Positions 57,206 to 64,000 of a stretch of DNA of 64,000 nucleotides are shown here, one piece after another. Positions within the stretch are counted from its first letter, which is position 1, and each line of letters starts with the position of its first letter. Position numbers and translations under genes: made by a program. The notes under the pieces are model-generated. The model had not been told where the DNA came from. It made no database searches and saw only the letters and a program-made list of their open reading frames with translations. The DNA is taken from contig NZ_PDOC01000003.1 in the NCBI RefSeq assembly GCF_002760655.1, positions 1 to 64,000 on the forward strand, in the 5' to 3' direction. The DNA comes from Massilia eurypsychrophila. Its GTDB lineage: Bacteria > Pseudomonadota > Gammaproteobacteria > Burkholderiales > Burkholderiaceae_D.

Positions 57206-58840
57206 TTATTTTTTTGCCGACGCGAAGTCATGCTCGATCGTGCCGGTTTTGCTCTTGCCTGGGTCGAGGTCAATCGAATGATCCGGAAAACTCGGGTTGA
57301 CGATGCGGACCCTGTGTTTGCCGGCCGGTAGTACCAGTCGCTTCATCGGCGGGCTGACGCCTTTTTCGCGGCCGTTCACGTACACGGTTCCCCACGGCTT
57401 GATCGCCAGTTTGTAGGTCACCATCTCGACGACCGGCGCCACCGGCTTCGCTTCCGGCGCTGCCCGCGCAGGTTCGGCCGCCGGCGTCACTTTCGGTTCC
57501 TCCGACGCCGCAGCCACAGCCACCAGTGGCGTGGCGGCAGGCGCGGATGCTGCCGGCACCTGATCCTGCGCCAGCGGCGTGACCGGCGCCTCGATGGCGG
57601 GCGCGGAGGCAACCGGTGCCGCCGTATGCGGCAGCGCGATCATGATCGTATCGTCGGCGGTGCTTTGCACCAGCGCATACAGGCCGCTGCCGGCCACCAG
57701 CACCAGTGCGGCGGCGGCGGCGATCAGTTGCCAGCGCTTTTTGCCGACCAGCGGCACGGTGGCCGTGGCCGGAATCGGCGCGGCGTTCGCCGGCGCCGCT
57801 GCCGGCGGGGCCACCGGCATGGCGATCACAGTTTCGTCCGCATCTTGCGCGTCCGGGCGCGCGGCGGGCGCGCCGCGCTGGGTGGCGCCGAGCGCGCGCA
57901 CCGGCGGCGGCGGCCCGAGCGACACGATGCCGAGCAGGTCGCGAAATTCGTCGATCGTCTGCGGCCGGTCGTGCGACAGCACCGCCAGGCCCTTGTCGAT
58001 GGCGGCCAGGAATTCGGCACTGTAGCCTTCCGGCGCCAGCACTGCCAGCGGCGTCACCGGATCCTTGATCATGCGCGCGATCGAACTTGGCGGCGCCTGC
58101 TTGACGACGGCGAAGTACATCACCGCGGCGAGCGCATAGATGTCAGTGAACTGCCCCTGTTCGAGCGAGGCGTCGCCGGCGTACTGTTCCACCGGCGCGT
58201 AGCCGGGCTTGAGGATCACCGTCAGGCCCTTGGTCATGTCGCCGATGATCTGGCGCGCCGAGCCGAAGTCGAGCAGTACGGCGTCGCCATTTTCCTGCAC
58301 GATGATGTTGTCCGGCGAGACGTCGCGGTGCACGATCTGCATCGTATACAGCATCTCGAGCGCCTGCAGAATCTGGCGCAGGATCTTGCGGCACCAGGCT
58401 TCGTCGACGATCTCCGGGCTGGCGGCGACGATGTCCTTGATGGTGCGGCCCTGGTAGTACTGCATCGCCGTGTAGGCGGTACGGTTCTGCTCCCAGAAGC
58501 GGTACACCTTGACCAGCGACGGATGGTCGAACTGGGCCAGGAAGCGTGCCTCGTTGATGAAGCTTTTCAGGCCGAGCTTGAACGTGTCCTGGTGCCGTTC
58601 GGCGCGCAGCGACACGCCGCGGTCGCCCCCGCGCATCGCCAGCGCGCCCGGCATGTATTCCTTGATCGCCAAGGTGCGCTGCAGCGAATGGTCGTAGGCG
58701 ATGTAGACGATGCCGAAACCGCCTTCGCCAAGTACCCCGGTAATTTCGAAATCGGACAGGCGAGTGCCGACCGGCAGGCAGTTCTCCGAACCGCTGCCCG
58801 CCGTCACGCCGTCCTCGCCGCCTGGCCCTGATGTCGTCAT
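57206..58840 (-). CDS. Membrane Ser/Thr protein kinase with PEGA-type C-terminus
   Basis: The product is a 544-residue eukaryotic-like kinase. Motifs are GEGGFGIVYIA, the VAIK-type Lys60 (LAIKEYMP), the catalytic loop HRDVSPDNIIV, and DFGSA (in place of DFG). A Pro/Ala linker, a single transmembrane helix (about 370-392) and a PEGA-like domain (about 475-535, INPWGTVYVNGREKGVSPP-like) follow. It resembles PpkA of T6SS threonine phosphorylation pathways. It overlaps the PP2C gene by ATGA. Confidence 0.88.
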   Translation of the reverse strand: MTTSGPGGEDGVTAGSGSENCLPVGTRLSDFEITGVLGEGGFGIVYIAYDHSLQRTLAIKEYMPGALAMRGGDRGVSLRAERHQDTFKLGLKSFINEARFLAQFDHPSLVKVYRFWEQNRTAYTAMQYYQGRTIKDIVAASPEIVDEAWCRKILRQILQALEMLYTMQIVHRDVSPDNIIVQENGDAVLLDFGSARQIIGDMTKGLTVILKPGYAPVEQYAGDASLEQGQFTDIYALAAVMYFAVVKQAPPSSIARMIKDPVTPLAVLAPEGYSAEFLAAIDKGLAVLSHDRPQTIDEFRDLLGIVSLGPPPPVRALGATQRGAPAARPDAQDADETVIAMPVAPPAAAPANAAPIPATATVPLVGKKRWQLIAAAAALVLVAGSGLYALVQSTADDTIMIALPHTAAPVASAPAIEAPVTPLAQDQVPAASAPAATPLVAVAAASEEPKVTPAAEPARAAPEAKPVAPVVEMVTYKLAIKPWGTVYVNGREKGVSPPMKRLVLPAGKHRVRIVNPSFPDHSIDLDPGKSKTGTIEHDFASAKK

Positions 58841-59616
58841 GTCGCTGCTTCCTGCTGGTGCACGCGGATCGCGTACACCGAATAATTATCGCGTACCTTG
58901 CCGGCCGCCTTGACGGCGCCGTCGGCGATGGCGCACATCGCCGCCAGCCAGTCTTGGCTGCGCGAGCTCGCTGCCAGGGCTTGTTCCATCTCGTTCTCCT
59001 GCACCCATTCCCACAGGCCGTCACTGCAAACGAGCAGCGCGTCGCCGGCTTCGAGCGCGATGGCGTCGTCGCTGACGGCCACCGGAACTTCGCTCTCGGC
59101 GCCCACCGCGGCGACCAGGATGTGGCGTTGCGGGTGTAGGCGCAACTGGTCGGCGCTGACGTAGCCGGCCTCGATCAGCTGCTGCGTGAGGCTATGGTCC
59201 TTCGTCACCGCCAGCACGCGGCCGGCGCGAAACAGGTAGATGCGGGTGTCGCCGAGGTGGGCCCACACCGCGCTGGCGGCGTGTTCGTCGACCAGCAGAA
59301 CGGCCACCGTCGAACTCATGTCGGCCAGCTCGGCATCGGCGCCGCGGGCTTCGGCGACGCTGTCGATCGACTTGCCGACATACGCCTGCAGCGCGGCCGC
59401 GCCGAACGACGGCGCCGCGCCGAATGCGCCGAGCACGGCGTCGGCGACCAGGCGCGACGCTACTTCGCCGCCATGGTGGCCGCCGGTGCCGTCGGCCACC
59501 ACGAAGCAGGTCAGCGCGCCGTTGCGCGCCACGCCCATCGCGTCCTGGTTGGTCGCGCGCATGCCGATTTCACCGGCCTGCGCCCACGACAGCTTCACTG
59601 CGGCGCCGCTAGTCAT
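58837..59616 (-). CDS. PP2C-family Ser/Thr phosphatase
   Basis: This 259-residue phosphatase has the metal motifs of PP2C: RATNQDAMG (N-terminus), VADGTGGHHGGEVAS, AHLGDTRIYLFR, and LLVCSDGLWEWV. It should oppose the neighbouring kinase, as PppA does for PpkA in the T6SS pathway. It overlaps TagH-like by 8 bp at its start and the kinase by 4 bp at its stop, so the three are translated together. Confidence 0.9.
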   Translation of the reverse strand: MTSGAAVKLSWAQAGEIGMRATNQDAMGVARNGALTCFVVADGTGGHHGGEVASRLVADAVLGAFGAAPSFGAAALQAYVGKSIDSVAEARGADAELADMSSTVAVLLVDEHAASAVWAHLGDTRIYLFRAGRVLAVTKDHSLTQQLIEAGYVSADQLRLHPQRHILVAAVGAESEVPVAVSDDAIALEAGDALLVCSDGLWEWVQENEMEQALAASSRSQDWLAAMCAIADGAVKAAGKVRDNYSVYAIRVHQQEAAT

Positions 59617-60277
59617 GCTGGGCTTGATCGTCGGTGCGCTCGACTTCCTGTTCGTAGGCGGCCAAAAAGGCCGCGCCGAACAGGGTCTTGAACTGGTCTT
59701 GCGCTTCGCCGGCGATGGCGCCGTACTCGCGTTCGTACTGCCGCCACAGCGCGGCGGTGCGGCGCGACGGCGCCAGCTTGTCGATCAGGCCAGGCGCCGG
59801 CAGCGCCGCCGCCAGCCTGGCCGGGTCGAGCCGGTCCATCACTGCCTGCATGCTGGCGCGGGTGCCGGCGACAACGCCCATCTGGTGGCCGCGCAGGTCG
59901 TGCCAGGCGTCGTCGAGCGACTCGAGCGGTTCCATGAAGCCGGGCATTTTCTTGCGCAGCATCTGGGTCAGCACGGTCGGGCTGTCGGGGAAAAACTTCA
60001 GGGGATTGTTGTTGCGCACCAACACCATCGTGACGTCGGCCTTCGCTTCCTGCTTCACCAGCGAGCGCAGCGCCAGCAGGTCGATCGCGCCTTGCAGCGA
60101 CTTGGCCATCAATTTGCCCAGCAGCTCCATCAGTTCCGGCGTCAGTTCGGCCGAGATCGCGTCGGCCGAAATGCCGGCGCCGCGCAGGAAAGCCTGCTTC
60201 AGCGCCCGCGCTTCCGACGACTCGAGCCCGGAAACTGGGGCGGCCGGGTCTGGTGCGGCAGGGGTAGGCATTGTCAT
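59609..60277 (-). CDS. TagH C-terminal-domain protein (T6SS), no FHA domain
   Basis: The product is a 222-residue protein matching only the C-terminal region of TagH/Fha-type T6SS regulators (LKQAFLRGAGI, TPELMELLGKLMAKSLQGAIDLLALR, NNNPLKFFPDSPTVLTQML). The phosphothreonine-binding FHA domain normally at the N-terminus is missing. It is the first gene of the module. A start at 60271 or 60277 is possible. Confidence 0.75.
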   Translation of the reverse strand: MTMPTPAAPDPAAPVSGLESSEARALKQAFLRGAGISADAISAELTPELMELLGKLMAKSLQGAIDLLALRSLVKQEAKADVTMVLVRNNNPLKFFPDSPTVLTQMLRKKMPGFMEPLESLDDAWHDLRGHQMGVVAGTRASMQAVMDRLDPARLAAALPAPGLIDKLAPSRRTAALWRQYEREYGAIAGEAQDQFKTLFGAAFLAAYEQEVERTDDQAQHD

Positions 60278-60395
60278 TATTTTCAGGCGCGAGGACGCCT
60301 TATGTTTATCTACAGCAATAATGCCAGATTCGGCCGGATAGTGCACGTGCAAACGTGCACTGCCGGCCGCCTTCGCCGCGCTCTGTTGCGCCCGG

Positions 60396-61805
60396 TCAGG
60401 CCTCGATGAAGCGCATCTTGAAACTGCGGCCCTTGATGTTGCCGAAATCGCGGCCGAGCTTGTTGCCGGCGTTCAGGCGCGCAAATGCCTGTTCGGCGAT
60501 GTGGCGATCGAGCGCGACATAGGTCTGGAACTCGGTGACATTGATCTTGCCGACCTGTTCCTTGAGCAGGCCGGCGTCGCCGGTCAGGGCGCCGAGCAGG
60601 TCGCCCGGGCGCAGCTTGTCCTTCTTGCCGCCCATGATGCACAGCGTGACCATCGGCGCCGGCGCCGCTTCCAGTTCGGCCCCTTCGAGTTCCTTCAGGT
60701 CGTGCCAGCTCGCTTTCGCGCCCTGGTAGTCCTCGATCAGGCGCACCCATTTTTTCTCGTTCGGCGCGCACAGCGACAGCGCCAGGCCCGATTCGCCGGC
60801 GCGGCCGGTGCGCCCGACGCGGTGGATGTGCACCTCGGTGTCTTTCGAGACGTCGACGTTGATCACCGCGCCAAGGTTGGCGATATCGAGGCCGCGCGCG
60901 GCGACGTCGGTGGCGACCAGCACCGAGCAGCTGCGGTTGGCGAACAGCACCAGGATCTCGTCGCGTTCGCGCTGTTCCAGTTCGCCGTACAAGGCCAGCG
61001 CCGAGAAACCCTGGCTGCGCAGTTCGGCCGCCAGTTCGCGACAGTGCACCTTGGTGTTACAGAACGCCAGCGTCGACACCGGCTTGAAATGCTTGAGCAG
61101 CATGCCGACAGCGGCGTCGCGCTCGTCGAAGCCGACTTCATAGAAGCGCTGCTCGATCTGGCTGGCGTCGTGCTGCGCCTCGACCTTGATCTCGACCGGG
61201 TCGCGCAAGAACAATTCGGTGGCGCGGCGGATGTCGTCCGGGTAGGTCGCGGAGAACAGCAAGGTCTGGCGCCGCGCCGGGCAGGCGCTGACGATGCCGG
61301 CGATCTCGTCGTAGAAACCCATGTCGGTCATGCGGTCCGCTTCGTCGAGTACCAGCGTCTGCACGTTCGACAGGTTCAAGGTGCCGCGCCCGAGGTGGTC
61401 GCGGATGCGGCCCGGCGTGCCGACGACGATGTGGGCGCCGTGTTCGAGCGACGCCATTTGCGGGCGCATCGGCGCGCCGCCGGTCAGCGTCAGGATCTTG
61501 ATATTGCCTTCGCCGCGGGCGAGCCGGCGCAGTTCATTTGCCACCTGGTCGGCCAGCTCGCGCGTCGGGCACATCACCAGCCCCTGGATGGCGAACCAGG
61601 CGGGATTGAGCTTGTGCAGGATGCCGATGCCGAACGCCGCGGTCTTGCCACTGCCGGTCTTGGCCTGCGCGATCAGGTCGCGCCCGTGCAGCACCGGCGG
61701 CAGGCTCTGGGCCTGGATCGTCGTCATCTCGGTATAGCCGAGCGTGTCGAGATTGGCCAGCAGGGCGGGCGCGAGCGGCAGCGTGGAAAAGGCGTTGGGA
61801 TTCAT
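60396..61805 (-). CDS. dbpA: ATP-dependent RNA helicase DbpA
   Basis: This 469-residue DEAD-box helicase has the Q motif (YTEMTTIQAQSLP), Walker A AKTGSGKTAAFG, DEAD (DEADRMTDMG), SAT (FSATYP) and the C-terminal helicase motifs, and ends in a DbpA-type RNA-binding domain (KINVTEFQTYVALDRHIAEQAF). It remodels 23S rRNA near helix 92. It stands alone on the reverse strand. Confidence 0.94.
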   Translation of the reverse strand: MNPNAFSTLPLAPALLANLDTLGYTEMTTIQAQSLPPVLHGRDLIAQAKTGSGKTAAFGIGILHKLNPAWFAIQGLVMCPTRELADQVANELRRLARGEGNIKILTLTGGAPMRPQMASLEHGAHIVVGTPGRIRDHLGRGTLNLSNVQTLVLDEADRMTDMGFYDEIAGIVSACPARRQTLLFSATYPDDIRRATELFLRDPVEIKVEAQHDASQIEQRFYEVGFDERDAAVGMLLKHFKPVSTLAFCNTKVHCRELAAELRSQGFSALALYGELEQRERDEILVLFANRSCSVLVATDVAARGLDIANLGAVINVDVSKDTEVHIHRVGRTGRAGESGLALSLCAPNEKKWVRLIEDYQGAKASWHDLKELEGAELEAAPAPMVTLCIMGGKKDKLRPGDLLGALTGDAGLLKEQVGKINVTEFQTYVALDRHIAEQAFARLNAGNKLGRDFGNIKGRSFKMRFIEA

Positions 61806-61855
61806 GGACGGGCCGATCGAAAGTTACGGGGAAAAGCGGTGCTGCGACAGCCAGT

Positions 61856-62095
61856 CTAGCAGGCGGCGGCCCACACCGGCAGCCCGGTCAGGTCGAGCCC
61901 TTCGTCGCGGCGCCATACCGGCAGGCCGCTGGCATCGGTATCGTCGAGCAGTTCGAGCTGGTGCTGGCGGATGCCGGTGATGCGGCTGCGTGGGGCGCGT
62001 TTGACTGGTGCACTGGCCATGTCCGGGGAGGCCGGCGGCAAATCGGCGTCGAAGCCTACCAGGTCCAACGTCGCGTTGTCTTTTTTGTCTCTCAT
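61856..62095 (-). CDS. Hypothetical small protein with repeated GLPVW
   Basis: The product is a 79-residue protein with charged N-terminus (MRDKKDNATLD) and a basic segment (VKRAPRSRITGIRQHQLELLDD). GLPVW occurs twice near the end. No domain is recognised. It lies 50 bp upstream of dbpA on the same strand and could be co-transcribed. Confidence 0.4.
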   Translation of the reverse strand: MRDKKDNATLDLVGFDADLPPASPDMASAPVKRAPRSRITGIRQHQLELLDDTDASGLPVWRRDEGLDLTGLPVWAAAC

Positions 62096-62154
62096 GGCGC
62101 TCGCGTTGCAGCTGCGTTTTCCGCCGCGCGTGTCGTAAAACGCGCCGCAGAAAA

Positions 62155-62181
62155 CAAAAGCCCGGCTGCAAGAGTCGGGCT
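62155..62181 (-). terminator. Terminator of the initiator tRNA gene
   Basis: On the reverse strand, AGCCCG-A-CT and AG-C-CGGGCT form a stem followed by TTTTGTTTT, 20 bases past the tRNA. Confidence 0.7.
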
Positions 62182-62201
62182 CGATGTTTAAAACAAGTGT
62201 T

Positions 62202-62278
62202 TGGTTGCGGGGACAGGATTTGAACCTGTGACCTTCGGGTTATGAGCCCGACGAGCTGCCAGACTGCTCCACCCCGCA
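62202..62278 (-). tRNA. Initiator tRNA-fMet(CAT)
   Basis: The 77-base cloverleaf includes CCA. The anticodon arm TCGGG-CTCATAA-CCCGA has the three G-C pairs diagnostic of initiators. Position 1 is T opposite A72, a U-A pair instead of the C-A mismatch found in E. coli. Confidence 0.93.
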
Positions 62279-62284
62279 GGACAG

Positions 62285-62313
62285 ATTATACGGACAATCG
62301 GCAGCTTGTGCAA
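62285..62313 (-). promoter_or_regulatory. Sigma-70 promoter of tRNA-fMet
   Basis: On the reverse strand, TTGCAC (62313-62308), a 17-bp spacer and TATAAT (62290-62285) lie 7 bp before the tRNA. This is near-consensus and typical of a stable-RNA gene. Confidence 0.8.
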
Positions 62314-62326
62314 TGGGCAGTATTTT

Positions 62327-63493
62327 CTATCGTGCTGACAGCCGCCACAGCGACGTTACTTCGGCCGCGCGGGCCGTATGCAGCGGATCTGTTGCGTCGC
62401 TGGCGCGCGGATGAGTAGGGCGCACGTCATGGCGCTCGCTGACGGCCAGGCCGGCCGCGTCGATCATCGCCATCAACTGGTCGCGTGGGCGCAGGCCCAG
62501 GTGCTCGGCCAGGTCCGACAGGATCAGCCAGCCTTCGCCGGCGGGGGCGAGGTGATCTGCCAGGCCGTTGAGGAAGCCCTTCAGCATGCGGCTGTCCGGG
62601 TCGTAGATCGCCGCTTCGATCGATGAGCTGGGGCGGCCCGGCAGCCAGGGCGGATTGCAGACGATCAGCGGCGCGCGTCCGTCCGGGAACAGGTCGGCCT
62701 GGATCACCTCGACCTGGTCGTCGTAGCCGAGCCGGTGGATGTTTTCGCGCGCGCAGGACAGCGCCCGCTGGTCCATGTCGGTGGCGACGACTTTGGCCAC
62801 GCCGCGCTTGGCCAGCAGCGCGGCCAGCACGCCGGTGCCGGCGCCGATGTCGAAGGCGAGACTGGCGTCGGCCGGCAGAGGGGCATTGGCGACCAGGTCG
62901 ACGTACTCGCCGCGGATGGGCGAGAACACGCCGTAGTGCGGGTGGATGCGCGCGTCGAGCGCCGCGATCTCGACGCCGTTCTTGCGCCACTCATGGGCGC
63001 CGATCAGGCCAAGCAGCTCGCGCAGCGACGCCACGAACGGCTGGTCCGCCCGTCCGTACGCTTCGTTGCAGGCCTGCTGGACATCCGGGGCGCGGCGCAG
63101 CGGGATGGTGTAGTCGGCGTCGAACGGGATCAGCAGCATGGCCAGCGTGCGGGCGCGCTGCGACTGCGCCTGGCGGTGCAGGTGAAACGCTTCGGCCGCG
63201 CTGGCCGGCACTTTAGGAGTTTTGGCGCGCCTGCCCTTGTCGCCCTTGTGGTCGGCGCGCCGCGCCAGCGCCTGCAGCAGCTGGCGCGCGTTCTGGAAGT
63301 CGCCGCGCCACAGCAGCGCGGTGCCTTCGCAGGCCAGGCGGTAGGCCAGGTCGGCCGGCGTCTGGTCGTTGGCGATCACGACTTTTTTCGGCGCCGGCAT
63401 GCCGCTTTCGGAGCGCCACAGCGCCGAGCGTTCGACATCGCCCTCGGTCCAGTGGATGCGGGCGGGCGTGCCGGTGGCGGGAAGGTCGGACAT
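62327..63493 (-). CDS. Class I SAM-dependent methyltransferase (NPPW motif)
   Basis: The product is a 388-residue protein with a helical N-terminal half and a C-terminal methyltransferase domain (FDIGAGTGVLAALL, ATDMDQRAL, IQADLFPD, and the catalytic NPPW at LIVCNPPWLPG). NPPW is shared with N-methyltransferases of RNA, protein glutamine or adenine (RlmG/PrmC type), so it probably methylates a nitrogen. The substrate is unknown. Confidence 0.85.
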   Translation of the reverse strand: MSDLPATGTPARIHWTEGDVERSALWRSESGMPAPKKVVIANDQTPADLAYRLACEGTALLWRGDFQNARQLLQALARRADHKGDKGRRAKTPKVPASAAEAFHLHRQAQSQRARTLAMLLIPFDADYTIPLRRAPDVQQACNEAYGRADQPFVASLRELLGLIGAHEWRKNGVEIAALDARIHPHYGVFSPIRGEYVDLVANAPLPADASLAFDIGAGTGVLAALLAKRGVAKVVATDMDQRALSCARENIHRLGYDDQVEVIQADLFPDGRAPLIVCNPPWLPGRPSSSIEAAIYDPDSRMLKGFLNGLADHLAPAGEGWLILSDLAEHLGLRPRDQLMAMIDAAGLAVSERHDVRPTHPRASDATDPLHTARAAEVTSLWRLSAR

Positions 63494-63562
63494 GGCGGGG
63501 CAATCGAAATGACAATGCCGCCATTATAGGCGCTGCGCCCCGGGCGTGGCCCGGGGTCAGGC

Positions 63563-64000
63563 TCAGGCGCTGGTGACGGTGGTGCTGGCGGCCGGCTCGC
63601 TGTACGAAGCCAGCGCGCGATTGCGCTCGACGGTGGAGGCGAGCGGATTGTCCTGCGGCGCGCGCGGCGCCAGCAGCGCGGCGGTGTTTACCAGGCGGAT
63701 CAGGCGCAGCGACAGGTTGCCCTTGTTGCCGTCGTTTTTGCCGGAATCGGCCGACACTTCCAGCTCGCGGCCGAGCAGCTTGAACAGGTCTGACAGGCTG
63801 CCCGGGAATTTCACCTCGGGCAGCTGCTTGCCGGTCAGCGCGGCCATCGGCTGCGACTCGGCCGGCGCCTGCTCGGCGCTGCGCGTTTGCTGACTGGACG
63901 CCGTGATCGATGCCTCGTACCTGACTTCGATGTCGAAATCGAAAACCTGGCCATCGTTGGTGGTGATCTGGCCGCGGCCGATGAACGACGAGCTCTCGTG
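63563..64000 (-). CDS. Hypothetical protein, truncated by window edge
   Basis: The reverse strand stays open from the window end to 63563, encoding at least 145 residues and reading ESSSFIGRGQITTNDGQVFDF at the visible N-terminal part. A second part has LSDLFKLLGRELEVSADSG and ends PAASTTVTSA. No family is recognised. The true start lies beyond 64000. Confidence 0.6.
   Translation of the reverse strand, partial: HESSSFIGRGQITTNDGQVFDFDIEVRYEASITASSQQTRSAEQAPAESQPMAALTGKQLPEVKFPGSLSDLFKLLGRELEVSADSGKNDGNKGNLSLRLIRLVNTAALLAPRAPQDNPLASTVERNRALASYSEPAASTTVTSA

Overview
The window is high-GC betaproteobacterial DNA. It looks like Oxalobacteraceae of the Massilia/Duganella/Janthinobacterium type. 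Supporting this are a single-locus flhDC-motAB-che operon, EF-P with Arg32 next to the rhamnosyltransferase EarP, scattered GGGGTCTGACCC-type intergenic repeats, and the scpA-panC / DUF3460 / FabMG neighbourhood. Species identity is inference; no rRNA gene is present. Almost all of the sequence is ordinary, densely packed chromosome with two or three accessory pockets.

Layout. 1-2.1 kb: the cut end of an IS transposase with 31-bp repeats, then a small HTH gene paired with a Clp-N-domain protein, and a DMT exporter divergent from a MocR regulator. 3.6-8.4 kb: htpG behind a heat-shock-type promoter, convergent with a kynU-kynA-hydrolase tryptophan catabolic operon. 8.4-21.6 kb: the motility and chemotaxis block (flhD, flhC, a membrane methyltransferase, motA, motB, a CheZ-like protein, cheY, cheA, cheW, cheR, cheD, cheB, cheY, cheZ, an EAL/HDOD protein), closed by a strong terminator. 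21.7-24.4 kb: an accessory pocket with a frameshifted membrane metallophosphoesterase, a tiny coupled ORF and an AbiEii-type nucleotidyltransferase toxin. 24.4-34.6 kb: housekeeping genes (panC, scpA, DUF3460, FabMG-like, a fused MFS/spermidine-synthase-like protein, metG, apbC, an RlmN/Cfr-type radical SAM gene).

34.6-46.4 kb: a DUF3592 membrane protein, a SulP transporter, and a periplasmic (Tat-exported) formate dehydrogenase operon. The operon starts with a TorD-type chaperone and a small Tat protein, continues with alpha, beta and gamma subunits, and has two small lipoproteins, a small periplasmic protein, DUF3305, DUF3306 and a polyferredoxin interleaved or downstream. 46.5-50.6 kb: gltX, a five-gene tRNA array (Ala-Glu-Ala-Glu-Glu), earP and efp. 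50.6-51 kb is a degenerate tandem repeat array. 51-56.7 kb: a Tat amidase, then a BlaI-type repressor, an M56-M23 fusion peptidase and a TonB-dependent receptor. 56.7-60.3 kb: a type VI secretion regulatory module without structural genes (TssQ-like lipoprotein, Ser/Thr kinase, PP2C phosphatase, TagH C-terminal domain). 60.4-64 kb: dbpA, a small orphan gene, initiator tRNA-fMet, a methyltransferase and a truncated gene.

The genes work as separate modules. FlhDC would drive the flagellar regulon while MotAB and the Che proteins run and steer the motor. The Fdh block would oxidise formate in the periplasm and pass electrons through the iron-sulfur and cytochrome b subunits to quinone. EarP modifies EF-P at Arg32. 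The least explained parts are the metallophosphoesterase/AbiEii pocket, the BlaI-M56/M23-receptor unit, the leaderless HTH/ClpN pair with its twin operators, and the accessory lipoproteins of the Fdh operon.
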